A program made the translations under genes and the position numbers. Shown here piece after piece: positions 22,674 to 33,930 of a stretch of 64,000 bases of DNA (position 1 is the stretch's first letter; each line of letters begins with the position of its first letter). Location: positions 20,250,317 through 20,314,316 of the forward strand of contig CM071931.1 of assembly GCA_016081115.2 (NCBI GenBank), read 5' to 3'. This DNA is from Rehmannia glutinosa. Taxonomy: Eukaryota > Streptophyta > Magnoliopsida > Lamiales > Orobanchaceae. The notes under the pieces are model-generated. The model was not told the origin of the DNA. It searched no databases and saw only the letters and a list, made by a program, of their open reading frames with translations.

Positions 22674-22691
22674 TTCCCAACGAACAATGAA

Positions 22692-24263
22692 ATGGAATAC
22701 GAAGCACTTCTGGCGGGTTTAGATATGGCATCTTCTATGGGCTTAAAACGACTGCTGGTACACAGTGATTCTCAGCTGGTCGTTCATCAAATCAACGGTG
22801 AGTACGAAGCAAAAGAGCAAAACATCGCACAGTATTTGGACTTAGTCAAGAAGAAATTGTTACACTTTAAGACAAAAGTCTTACATGTGCCCCGAGCCAA
22901 GAACATGCAAGCAGATGCCTTAGCTCGGCTCGGTTCCAGCCCAGGGACGGAGGCCATTGCGGATGTCACTGTCACACAACTGTCCGCCCCATCACTTGGC
23001 GTAAAGAAGATACATGCAACTGAAACCACCGAGCAGACCTGGATGACCCCGATCATTCAGTATTTAGAAAAAGGAGTTCAACCTGAAAACAAAGCCGAGG
23101 CCAGAACACTACGAACCCAAGCGGCTCGTTTCACAATAGTAGACGGCGTCCTATACAAACGAGGATACTCCGTCCCACTCCTTAGGTGCCTGTCCGAGAC
23201 AGATGCGGATTACGCACTTCGAGAGGTTCACGAGGGAATATGCGGAAACCACGCCGGGGGCCAGACATTAGCTTATAAATTAATACGGCAAGGATACTAC
23301 TGGTCATCCCTAAAAAAGGATGCAACCGACCTCGTCAAAAGATGCGAGAGGTGCCAAAGATTCGCACCACAGATCAGGTATAATCCTGAGCAACTTACCT
23401 CCGTATTTAGCCCTTGGCCGTTTGCCAAATGGGGAATCGACCTTATCGGACCACTCCCCACTGGCAAAGGGGGCATCAAGTATGCCATTGTGGCGGTGGA
23501 TTATTTCACAAAATGGGCCGAGGCGGAGCCTCTGGCGAAAATAGATGAGGAAAAGATCGTTGGTTTTGTATGGAAGTCTATTATCTGCAGATTTGGGATA
23601 CCGCATTCGATTGTTACGGACAATGGGAAACAATTCGATAACCGGAGGTTTCGAAATTTTTGTGAAGGTTTCCACATCAAAAACCATTTCTCGACTCCAT
23701 ACCATCCTCAGTCAAATGGACAGGTTGAGGCCGTTAATAAAATACTCAAGTGTACCTTGAAGGCGAGATTGGAGGAGTCTAAAGGTAATTGGCCTGAAGA
23801 ACTCCCCGGGGCATCGTGTGGTCATGCTGAGCACGCATCGAACGGCCACGGGAGAAACACCTTTTCTTTGACTTATGGAACTGAGGCGGTCATTCCTGTG
23901 GAGATTGGAGCCCCTACCTTCAGAATTGCAAATTTTTCTGAAGATGGCAATGAGGCTGCGCTTCGAGCCGAGCTGGATCTGCTCGAAGAAAAAAGATGTA
24001 ATGCCGAGATAAAAAACGTTGTGTATAAACAAAGGAGTGAGAGGTACCACAATTCAAAGGTAAAAGAAATGAGATTCTGGGTCGGTGACCTTGTGTTGAA
24101 AAGGATAACGGGTGTTGAGCCCAGCCCATTGAAGCCAACCTGGGAGGGCCCATTTCGGGTCAGCAACGTCTTATCTGGTGGGGCATACGAGCTAGAATAT
24201 TTTAGTGGAGAAACATTTACACATCCATGGAATGTAGCATACCTAAAAAGGTACTATCAATAA
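22692..24263 (+). pseudogene. Second RNase H remainder and integrase of element 2
   Basis: The second RNase H continues with EYEALLAGLDMASSMGLKRL, HSDSQLVVHQINGEY and MQADALARLGS. Two RNase H domains in tandem mark the Tat lineage. Integrase follows: HHCC-like HEGICGNHAGG...CERCQRFA, the core KWGIDLIGPLP, TDNGKQFDN and NGQVEAVNKIL, and C-terminal VGDLVLKR and WEGPFRVSNVL. It ends at TAA (24261-24263). Inside, at about 23805-23865, the expected motif after WPEELPG is replaced by unrelated residues before FSLTYGTEAVIP, indicating a pair of compensating indels. Confidence 0.85.
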
Positions 24264-24484
24264 AGATCTCAGTTTACGATCCAGATAGGATTCCAGGGAA
24301 TTATCCTTTCATCTGATATTCTGTGAGCTCTCCAAAGGGGGAGTAGATTTTTACTCACCTCGGCTACGTGCCGAGCGCAGCAAAAATCGCCTCAGCTGAA
24401 GTTACTAAGTGCCAACAAGTCGTCTCGGGTACGTCCCTTGCACGCTGATAAAGGGCGACTCGCACACAAGGCGGATCTATCCTA

Positions 24485-24918
24485 AAAACAAAGACTCGAT
24501 TTACATACCGAGCACAAAATAAAGACTTGGTTACGCACCGAGCACAAAACAAAGACTTGGTTACGCACCGAGCACAAAACAAAGACTCGGTTTACATACC
24601 GAGCACAAAACAAAGACTTGGTCACACACCAAGCGAAAAAAATCAAGACTTGGTTACGCACCGAGCACAAAACAAAGACTTGGTTACGCACCGAGCACAA
24701 AACAAAGACTCGGTTTACATACCGAGCACAAAACAAAGACTTGGTCACGCACCAAGAACAAAACAAAGACTTGGTCATGCACCAAGCACAAAACAAAGAC
24801 TTGGTCACGCACCAAGCACAAAACAAGGACTCGGTGTACACACCGAGCATAAAATGAAGACTTGGTTTATACACCAAGCACAAAATAAAGACCAGGTTCA
24901 TATACCGAGCACGAGAGT
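24485..24918 (+). repeat. Minisatellite, about 30-bp unit, roughly 14 copies
   Basis: The unit contains CGAGCACAAAACAAAGACTT followed by GGTTACGCAC or close variants, repeating every 30-32 bp. Variants alternate CTTGG/CTCGG and TTACGCAC/TTTACATAC. It sits between integrase and the antisense ORFs, exactly where element 1 has its unrelated 97-bp array. Long frames on both strands are repeat artefacts. Confidence 0.95.
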
Positions 24919-25237
24919 CAATTAAAGCAGGAAAAGTCCTTTATTCAGGAGCACTGGGAGTATAAAAAGGAAAAAGAGGGCAGGCAACAATTTTACAAAA
25001 GGAAGAAGAGCCAAGCATATACAAAAAGCTTAAAACACATACATAGGTGACAAAAAGAAAAGTTCATTTCTACTTCAAAAGTATTTACACAGGGGGGGCC
25101 AGAGCCCATTACATCCCAAGGCACGAAGCCAAGAAATCTACCTACAAATACATATAAAAGCTTATGAAAGAAAAGGGAAAACAACACCAAGACTAGGACG
25201 GGGACGGAATCTCAACAGCACCACTGGAGGCAACTTC

Positions 25238-26386
25238 TTATGCATCCGGAGGAGGTGAGCCCTGAACATTGGGGGCCTCGGCAAAGTTCGGGCGGAGAGC
25301 ATCAATATCAGCCTCCAAGAGGGCCAGGTCCTCCTCAAGCTGAGCAACAGTCCACCCGGCCTTAACCGATTCGAGGATTTCTTTGAGGTTGGTCGCATGG
25401 CCGCGGGTTAACATGAATGCATATTCCTCGGAGTCCTTATAAGCCTCGACGGCTTGTACACGAGCTTCCCCAACCTGTCTACGGGTAACCTCTTCAGCCT
25501 CTTTGCGCACATCTGCTAGGCGCCTTTCTATTTCTCCAGCCTGGGCAACGGCTGCACGCTCCAGCTCGGCAACCTTAGCCCGGAATTCCTCCTCGGCCTT
25601 GCGGGCCTGATCCCGCTCTACCTCGGCCTTCGCAGCGGTTTCCTTCTCAAAGTTGGCCCGAGTCGTGGCTTCATCTTCCTGGGTCTTCAGAGACTCTTGT
25701 ACCCCTTGAAGAGTAGCATAAGCCTCTTGCAGGCCGCCATGCCGCCTTTCCAGATCAGCATATTTCTTCTCTAGCTCGCGGGTTCCCCCAATCGCGTGCC
25801 ACAGGAGCCCAATAATCCGCCCAGACATTCCCATGGCGTACTGAATCTACTCCTCCCAGCCAGTTTCCAAGCAAAATTGCTCAATGCCTTTTGTCCAGGC
25901 ACGAGTTGGGACATTCATTGTGGCCCGACCCGCTTTCGGCAAAACTCTTGACTGCTCCTCCGTTGGCGTGGCGCACCGGACAAACTCCACGAACCACTGA
26001 GGGTGTATCCCAGTCATTCCCTCGCAGTACTCGTCCCTCACTCGGCTCGGAGGGATAAAGTGACCCTCGAGGCCAAGGTCGTCCGAGAAAGTCCGTGGGA
26101 TGCCCCCTTCATGGGTCTGTCCGGAATGCACCGCCGCTGTCTGACCAGCCCCTTCGGTCTGTCCGGGTTCTTCGATAACAATTCCCTCTCTTCTCCTTTG
26201 GAGAGGGGGTTCTACCGCCTCAGGCACCCCATCGGCAGGGCGTTTATCGGCCCGGATATCTGCTCTTCGGGCCGCCTCCGTATCTGTGGGCTGGTCTGCA
26301 GCCGCCCGAGTCCGACGTGCGGCCGTGTTCCTCACGCTGTGAAGGCGCGCACGTAAATCCAAGCCACGCTCTACAAAAAACGACAA
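25238..26386 (-). pseudogene. Antisense ORF of element 2: coiled-coil protein
   Basis: On minus, an open frame from MSFFVERGLDLRARLHSVRN runs to WEE, meets a single TAG at 25847-25849, and continues in the same frame (IQYAMGMSGRIIGLLWHAI) to a stop at 25238. Middle part: HFIPPSRVRDEYCEGMTGIH. The second half is a long heptad-rich coiled coil (REYADLERRHGG-like, KAEVERDQARKAEEEFRAK, LERAAVAQAGEIERRLADV). The stop would be explained by one C-to-T change in a Gln codon. It corresponds to the coiled-coil exon of element 1. Function unknown. Confidence 0.6.
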
Positions 26387-26939
26387 TCGTCAAAAGAAAA
26401 CGAAGAACATTTCGAAAGAAAGAGAAAGTGCAAAGAAATACTAAGTACATTTACCTCGGCCAGCAGCCGCACTCGGCGGTTCCGGAGTCCGCATTTGCCC
26501 AGAAGGCACAGACGATCTGCCCACGGGACTGGCCGCTGCGGGAGGTGGCCCAACTCGCTCTATTCGCGCCGGCTGCTCTCCCGGAAAGTGGGACCATACT
26601 TCTTCAGCCCTCGGAGGGCTCTATTGAGGCTCTCTCCTAGCCTCCTCTTCCCGCTCTGCCACCTTGTCCCGAGCCGCCCCCTCGGCCTCGGGGTCGGCAG
26701 GCAGAGCAGACCTTAGGCCAGCCGCGGCCAAGTTGACCTCAGTGGCCAACCTCTCAATCCGCCTATCCCTGACACCTCTGGCTTGGACATTTTCCAGCCT
26801 ACGGATGAAGGTGGCCGACAGAGGCCCTTTTGATGCTCGGTTCCCTATAAAAGGAAAAGGATGAAAAAAGAAGCAAAGTCAGCCCCATAAAAAGAAAAAA
26901 TAACAACAAAAAACACAGAAAGGAGAAGGACTATACTTA

Positions 26940-27803
26940 TCAGAATCGAAAAACAAAATTCAAAGGGGGGTAAAGGACGGTCTCCTCTGCTCCTTCCCCC
27001 ACGCGAGCTTGCCACTCGCCGCTCACCCAGAGCCACTTGTCTTTCCATTCCTTTAAAGATGAAGGAAGGCCTTCCACTAGGCCATCCGGGTACCCCAGTC
27101 GGGTCTGCACGTAATACCACCCGGATGGCTGACCCCGTGATGAAGGAGTCGCTCGCCAGACAAAGAGCTCGTTCATCTCTTTGAACTTGGGACGGGGGTA
27201 CTTCTCTAAGTGGAACATCACCAAGAGGCCGATGATCCTACCCCAAGAAATAGGATGCACCTGAGTCAGGGGAATGCCCCACTTGCAGAACCACCGCGTG
27301 AGGAAGACTGGCAGTGGAAAGCGCAGCCCATATAAGAGGCTGGCGACATGAATGGCCACGCACCCCTCCGATGGGTACTGGGGAACCTCCATACCATCCG
27401 GTACCCAAAAATGAATACCGCTTGGGATTCGGTACTTCCGTTGAAATTGTCCCATCTCCGGGACCATTAACATGCTGGGAATGTCATTTATGTCACACGG
27501 CGTTCACCTAGGCTCTACACGAAGGCGAGGACCTCCTCCCCACCGGCCGTCACCATTACGATGGCCCATGGGCACTTGAGGCCTCTCCGGCCTCGAGTCT
27601 CCGGAGGGTTCGTCCACCCGCTCTGCGTTATCACGCTCCGGCTCCGATGGGTTCATATTTTCTTCTTCTGGTTGATAGTGTCGAGGGTCAGTACTTGGAA
27701 ATCCCTCGCTGGAACTCTCTCGCGCCAGTCCGGGCTGATATACCGTGCCTTCTCGAAAAATAGTCACTGGCACCAGATTAAAAATAGTGTGCGTCTGCTC
27801 CAA
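26940..27803 (-). pseudogene. Antisense ORF of element 2: putative gypsy-type transposon protein
   Basis: A single minus frame is interrupted once, by TGA at 27504-27506. Upstream is a Pro/Glu-rich region (NPSEPERDNAERVDEPSGD). Downstream is the conserved part FPLPVFLTRWFCKWGIPLTQ, HPISWGRIIGLLVMFHLEKY, FKEMNELFVWRA and LKEWKDKWLWVSGEW. It parallels the exon 1 protein of element 1 (APNSFRILAGF..., FWKDKYFFIS) and fits the same gypsy-type transposon family. An ATG at 27973 (MSSFEDSRSRS) in another frame may be the true start. One Arg-to-stop change (CGA to TGA) would account for the break. Confidence 0.6.
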
Positions 27804-27973
27804 AGGTGTTCCGCCTCGAGGAGAATGATCTGGAGAAGAAATCTAAATGATGCTCGGACTATGAGACGGAGATTGTTGTGCTGGGGAGAAAGAAACAGAA
27901 GGTTCAGAGGGGGATCCTTGATTTCAACCTCTATGCTATAGCTACGGCTTCTACTATCCTCGAAAGAAGACAT

Positions 27974-28342
27974 TTTATAGGAAAAGGGAGAATATTTCGA
28001 AAAAATACCTAAGTTCGAAGTCTCTGAACTTTGGAAGCTGACCCGAAATTTCTGCTCGGTCTCAGTCAGTCTAGCTCAAAGGATAGTGGATGCGAAAGTG
28101 GGTAATGGAGGAAAAAGGGGGTATATATAGATGAAGTTCCCTCGAGAAACGAAACGTTTATTTGAAAAGACGCGCCTCTTCAACCTCAAAAGCCGTCAAA
28201 AATGTCAGAAAACATCACGTCCCCACGCCCACTGACAGAACTGATGTGCCTTTTCAATTCCTGCGCAAGATTGGTCCAACCATAAGAGGCCACATGTCGG
28301 TCATTATGGCACCACAATTAATGCGCCGCTACAGGCATTAAC
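27974..28342. other. Element 2 region between antisense ORFs and copia insertion
   Basis: Non-coding. It contains a TATA-like GTATATATAG at 28120-28130, whose opposite strand CTATATATAC faces the antisense genes and could be their promoter. It ends with target duplication TTAAC (28338-28342) of the nested copia element. Confidence 0.4.
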
Positions 28343-29662
28343 TGTTAGTCCAAGTGGCTACGATAATCTAGAGGGGGGTGAATAGATTATGCCGATTTTT
28401 CGCAAATCACCCTCTTTTTCAAATCAACAAGTAAATGACAAGAATGTAAATGCGGAAATTAAACAACACTCGTTGATTTAAAGAGGTTCAACCCACCTAG
28501 GGCCTAATCCTCTACCACCCCAGTATCTCCGGGATGGATTTCAAAAAGAAAAAAGGATTTTATTAATTACCACAATTAATACAACACCTTGAGGATCACC
28601 ACAATTCTCTTACAACACCTTCAAGGAGATTACCACAATCTTCCTTCACCACCTTTGAAGAGTACCACACTCTTCAAACACCTATCACCTAAATCACCCA
28701 AGTGTATCTCACAAGGATGTCTTGTGTTGAATGATGGACAAAATTCAAGATTACAACTCTATGAAACCAATATAAAGATTGAGTGCAAGTGTAATCAAGA
28801 ATCAAAAAGCCTAGACCTCAAAGATGTGCAAGTGAAAGTACTAAGGCTATTACAACAAGAATGAAAAAATGAAAGCTTGAACAATTTGCAGATTTCTTGT
28901 TGTGTATTTTTCTTGTATGTGTTGTATCTTGTATCTTCAATTCATCCTCTATTTATAGGGAAGTCTTCATCAATATAGGCTCCCAACATAGGCTCCTCTA
29001 TCTTCACTTTTGTCTACAAAAAGAAGATCACAAGATGTAGAAATATTGTACAAAATTGAAAAGCAAATCTTGTTTATTCTGATTGCAACAATTGGAATTT
29101 CTTTGTCAAAAAATAACATAGAGGCGACGGTTGCCCCTGTTGAAGATTTCGACCGTTTGAAAAAAATAGTGCGATCCAGGTAGGGGTTGCGGGGGGTGCG
29201 ACCGGTCGCCCTAGGGTGCGACCGGTCGACCTCACCCTTGATCGGTCCCCCTCCCTCTTTTTTCAAGACCTGTAAGTTCTGTTTCGAGTTTCTTATCTTC
29301 AGGTACCGGTCGACCACTTTGGGCGACCGGTCGACCTCCCCCTTTGAAATGTTGTCCGATATTTTTCAAAAATAAACTTCAAGAAATACTCCAAAAAATT
29401 AGTAAAAACATTTTAAATTATTTGGGAGTATTTAGATACCATTTATAAACATAGTTTTGGTGTAAAAATCAATTTAAACAAAACCATTAAAAGTGTTGTC
29501 CAATTTTTTATCAAATTAAAAACTCTAAGAAATACTCCAAAAATTAGTAAAAACATTTTAAATCATTTAGGAGTATTTGGACAACATATGAAAACATTGT
29601 TTTGGTATAAAATCTTATTAAAACAAAATCATCAAAATCTTGATAAAAACATTTATCTAACA
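28343..29662 (-). repeat. 3' LTR of the copia element (1320 bp)
   Basis: Nearly identical to 35622-36979 but lacks a short stretch near 28717 and one of the CGACCGGTCG-containing units near 29190. The opposite strand has a TATA box (TATAAATAG) at about 28952-28960. Confidence 0.95.
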
Positions 29663-29678
29663 AACTCCCCCTTTTTGA
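29663..29678 (-). promoter_or_regulatory. Polypurine tract of the copia element
   Basis: Plus strand AACTCCCCCTTTTTGA reads as a purine run TCAAAAAGGGGGAGTT in element sense, directly before the 3' LTR. Confidence 0.9.
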
Positions 29679-30898
29679 TGATTACAAACCAAAACAATTT
29701 TAGAAGGTCGATTTTAAAACAAAACAAATTTTCCGGTCTTAAAACAACAATCAATTACAAACAAGATACATCATAAGTATAAGCACACAAGGATAGGAGC
29801 AAAGGTTTTTCAAAATCATTTTTGCACAAGCTCCCCCTATCAACATGCATATAAAGTACAAGTATACAAGCAACAACTAAAAGCTAAAAGCTTAGCTTTC
29901 ACAGCTTAAGCTTGAATTCCATGAGCTTATAAGCTCCCCCTGTCACAAAACATCATTAGTCAAGCATAAAAGTCCACAATACATCAAATGGACTAAGCAA
30001 TATTCACAGCTTATGGCTTTTAAGAGCCCTAGCTTATAGATTTTCTAGCAAGCTTATTTTCGCTTCTTTGAGCGTATGAGCGTTCTTCATGTTTCTCCCC
30101 CTTTGGAATCATCAAAAAGAATGTTAGCACGATAAAAACATCATATATATCAAAGTGCGCAAATTTATCGATTTATCGAGCTTATTGAAAATTGAAGCTT
30201 AAATTCCAAATAAAAGGGAAAAGTTGATCAATTGACTTGCAAAAGCTCATTTGATTGATAAAACATGATCTCTATAAACTTATATGACTTTTCAAATCGA
30301 GAGAATCACGTAGGTGATGAATTTTTCATTGAAACATTTTGTCGAACACTTGGCGTGCGTCGAATAAAACTAGAAGTATATAACGCCTTTGAAATTCATT
30401 TAAGCCAAAAATTTTCATCACCAATTCAGTTCAAACAACATTCAATACATCATAAATATTAAGCTCATCATATTCATATGAAACTAGCATCAAGAATTTT
30501 GCAAATAAGTCAAAATCTCAAGGGTTCAACCCAATTGAGCAAATGAAGTAGAATTCTTACCATTTATTCAGTAAAGATGAGCAATGATGATGATAATCGA
30601 GCTTAATGAAGTCCAAAAAATGAAACATATACAAGAAAACAAATTTGAAGTGAAATTTGTGTGATTTTGGCAAAGGGGACGAAAAATGACCAAAATAAGT
30701 TAAAATGAAGAATGTTGAAGACAGAACGGTTTTAATCCAATTTTATGCTTAGGGCGACCGGTCGAGGTTGAGGGCGACCGATTGCCCTCAACCCTTTCAG
30801 CCCACTGTATGTCAGTTTTTCCAAAATCCGAATTTTCAACCAAAAATCCGATTTTTCGCCCCTAAGTTTTAAAAACGTGCAAAATGCAATCATAGACC
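29679..30898 (-). other. Non-coding 3' region of the copia element
   Basis: About 1.2 kb between the RNase H stop and the polypurine tract has no long frame. In SIRE-type elements an env-like gene may occupy this place; none is visible. Several short CTCCCCCT/CCCCCTTT runs (29830, 29934, 30098) resemble extra polypurine tracts in element sense. A CGACCGGTCG unit occurs near 30754-30765. Confidence 0.5.
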
Positions 30899-32211
30899 TC
30901 ATTCAATATGCATTATGCCTAACCGAGCTCGTATTGATGCAAAAGTCTCGGAAGTTAGCGGTTTAGTAAAAATGTCCGCTAATTGATCTTGAGATGGTAC
31001 AAAAGATATCTCAATTTTTCGTTTTGAGACACAATCCCTTAGAAAATGATGTCGAATCTCAATATGTTTAGTACGGTTATGATGAATCGGGTTTTGAGAA
31101 ATATTTATAGCGGATATGTTATCACAAAAGATAGGAACATTTTCAAAAGAACATTTATAATCCGCTAAAGTTTGTTTCATCCAAAGAAGTTGAGTACAAC
31201 AAAATGCTGCGGAAATATATTCGGCTTCGGCCGTTGAAAGTGAAACACAATTTTGCTTCTTTGAAAACCAAGATACTAGGCAATCGCCTAAAAATTGACA
31301 TGATCCGGAAGTACTTTTCCGATCATCAATATTTCCCGCATAATCCGAATCACTATAACCTTTAAGAGAAAAATTTTCATTTTTTGGATAGAATAAACCA
31401 TATTGAATAGTGCCTTTCAAATATCGAAAAATCCTTTTAACGGCACTCATATGAGATTCTTTGGGATTGCTTTGAAAACGAGCACATAGGCATACGGCAT
31501 GAAGAATGTCCGGTCTACTTGCGGTTAAATAAAGTAAACTACCAATCATACCTCTATATTTGGATTCATCAACCGACTTGCCTTTTTCATCTTTGTCAAT
31601 CTTGACATTTGTTGCCATTGGGGTAGAGACGGTTCTTCCTTCTTCAATGCCAAATTTCTTCAAAAGCTCCTTTGTATATTTTGATTGAGAAATATAAATT
31701 CCTTCTTGGCATTGCTTAATTTGAAGTCCAAGGAAGAAGTTGAGCTCCCCCATCATGCTCATTTCAAATTCACCTTGCATTAACTTAGAAAATTTCTTGC
31801 ACAAGGATTCATTAGTAGCACCAAAAATAATATCATCAACATAAATTTGTACTAATAAGCAATCTTGCCCTTTTTCAAAAACAAAGAGAGTAGTATCAAC
31901 TTTACCTCTTGTAAAACCATTTTGCAAAAGAAAAGAGCTAAGTCTATCATACCATGCACGGGGTGATTGTTTCAAACCATACAAGGCCTTTTTAAGTCTA
32001 TAAACATCATTAGGCCTAGAAAAATTTTCAAACCCCGGAGGTTGTTTTACATAGACTTCTTCTTGAATAATACCATTTAAAAAAGCGGATTTTACATCCA
32101 TTTGGTAAAGCTTGAAATTTTTAAAACAAGAATAGGCACGTAAAATACGAATAGCTTCTAAACGTGCTACGGGTGCAAATGTTTCATCATAATCAATACC
32201 TTCTTCTTGAC
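30899..32211 (-). pseudogene. RT and RNase H of the copia element
   Basis: The open frame is 32101-30899, with in-frame coding extending back to the frame change at 32212-32215. RT motifs: MDVKSAFLNGIIQEEVYVKQ, KALYGLKQSPRAWY, and the catalytic YVDD in IYVDDIIFGATNE. The RNase H part has YSDSDYAGNIDDRKSTSG, LSTAEAEYISAA, and CDNISAINISQNP with HNRTKHIEIRHHF. The end is ADIFTKPLTSETF...LGIMHIE. All catalytic residues look present. The ORF alone cannot be translated from gag because of the one-base frame change upstream. Confidence 0.9.
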
Positions 32212-33930
32212 AAAACCTTGAGCTACTAACCTTGCTTTGTTTCGAACAATATTGCCTTGGTCATCGAGCTTGTTCCGAAATACCCATTTTGTACCAATAA
32301 TGGTTTGAGATGGAGGACAAGGTACTAATTCCCATACATCATTCCTTTCAAATTGATTCAACTCCTCTTGCATTTCTAAAAACCAATCCTCATCTTCAAT
32401 GGCTTCCTTAGCATTTTTAGGCTCTTTTTGAGATATAAGAGCTTTCTCGGCAAATTTTCCTCGAGTCATTACTTTATCAAGGGGATCACCAATAATAAGA
32501 TCTTTTGGGTGATCTCCCTTAAATTTTAATGTTACGGGAAGATTCGAAGTATCACCTTTATCTTCTTGAGGAACACTTGAGCTTGAAGGTTGATCATTTT
32601 GAGTTTCATCTTGAACAATGGTTTCATCGATATCCTCTTCATCACTTTCATCATTGGGTATCCTTTCAACACCCGAAGCTTCATTGAATTTGACATGGAT
32701 AGATTCTTCAACAACCCCACTAGTCTTATTATAAACCCGATATGCTTTGCTCTTGATTGAATACCCCATAAATATTCCTTCATCGGCCTTAGGATCAAGT
32801 TTGTCTAATTGATCCTTAGTATTCAAAATAAAACATTTACATCCAAATATTTTGAAATAACTAATATTTGGAGTTCTTCCTTTCCAAAGCTCATATGGAG
32901 TTTTATTCATTTTAGGACGAATATAAACTCGATTAATGACATAGCAAGCGGTACTTACGGCTTTGGCCCAAAAATATTTTGGAAGTGAAAATTCATTGAG
33001 CATGGACCGACTCATTTCTTGAAGTGTCCGATTCTTCCTTTCGGCTACTCCATTTTGTTGAGGTGTCCTTGGAGCCAAGAAATTATGACTATATCCCTTG
33101 GTTTCACAAAAGACTCTAAATTCGCCGTCAAATTCTCCACCTCGATCACTTCGAATGGACTTAATAGTATCTTCCTTTTCATTTTCAATGAGTCTACACA
33201 ACTTAACAAACTCATTAACGGCATCGTTTTTATTTGTAAGAAATAGAGCCCAAGTATATCTAGAAAAATCATCAACTATAACAAAAGTGTAATGTTTTCC
33301 ACTTAGACTTGCCGTACCAATATCCCCATACAAATCAAGATGAAACATTTGTAGAGGTTTGGTAGTGGAAATTTCATTTTTGGGCTTAAAACTACTCTTA
33401 ACTAATTTGTTCTTTTGACAAGTGTCACATAAGCCAAGATTTTCAAAATTCAATTTGGGTAGTCCTTTTACATGTTGGTTTTTGTAAATAGTTTGCAAAT
33501 TTTTGTATCCAACATGTCCAAGTCGCCTATGCCATAAGCTAGTTAAATCATTATTGGCGACAAGACAAGAAATATTTTGACTAACCAAATCACTTGTACA
33601 AATTTTGTAAAGATTGCCTTTTCTAATTGCTTCACAAATAATTTTATCATTTTTGGAAATAAGGCATTTTTCTTTATTAAAAACAACATTATAATTTGAG
33701 TCACAAAGTTGGCTAACACTTATCAAATTGAACTTAAGCCCTTCTACTAAAAGAACATTACTAAGAGAGAAAGAAGAGTTACCAATTTCTCCATTTCCAA
33801 GAATTCTTCCTTTGCCATTGCCGAACATGACCATACCCCTTTCTTGGAGCTTGATGTTGGTAAAAAGTTCTCTCTTTCCGGTCATATGGCGTGAACATCC
33901 ATTGTCCACGAGCCATTTTGAATCTTCCAT
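32167..33930 (-). pseudogene. Protease and integrase of the copia element
   Basis: The protease begins WLVDNGCSRHMTGK, where the usual catalytic D-S/T-G is D-N-G, so the enzyme may be inactive. Integrase has an HHCC-type start (LWHRRLGHVG, LCDTCQKNK), core aspartate regions HLDLYGDIG and IRSDRGGEFDGEF, and NGVAERKNRTLQEM. The C-terminal region includes YELWKGRTPNISYFKIFGCK. RT begins with DVWELVPCPPSQTIIGTKWV and RNKARLVAQGF. Frame is then lost in the A run at 32212-32215, giving an early stop. The frame also differs from gag by one base, while gag and RT share a frame, so two small indels explain both breaks. Confidence 0.9.

Noticed and set aside
24482..24925. Open frames with repeated CARCVTKSLF or HRAQNKDLVT residues
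   Set aside because: Artefact of the 30-bp tandem repeat, which is a multiple of three and so stays open in several frames.
29663..30898. An env-like ORF in the copia element
   Set aside because: No frame over about 65 codons and no signal peptide or transmembrane pattern in this interval.
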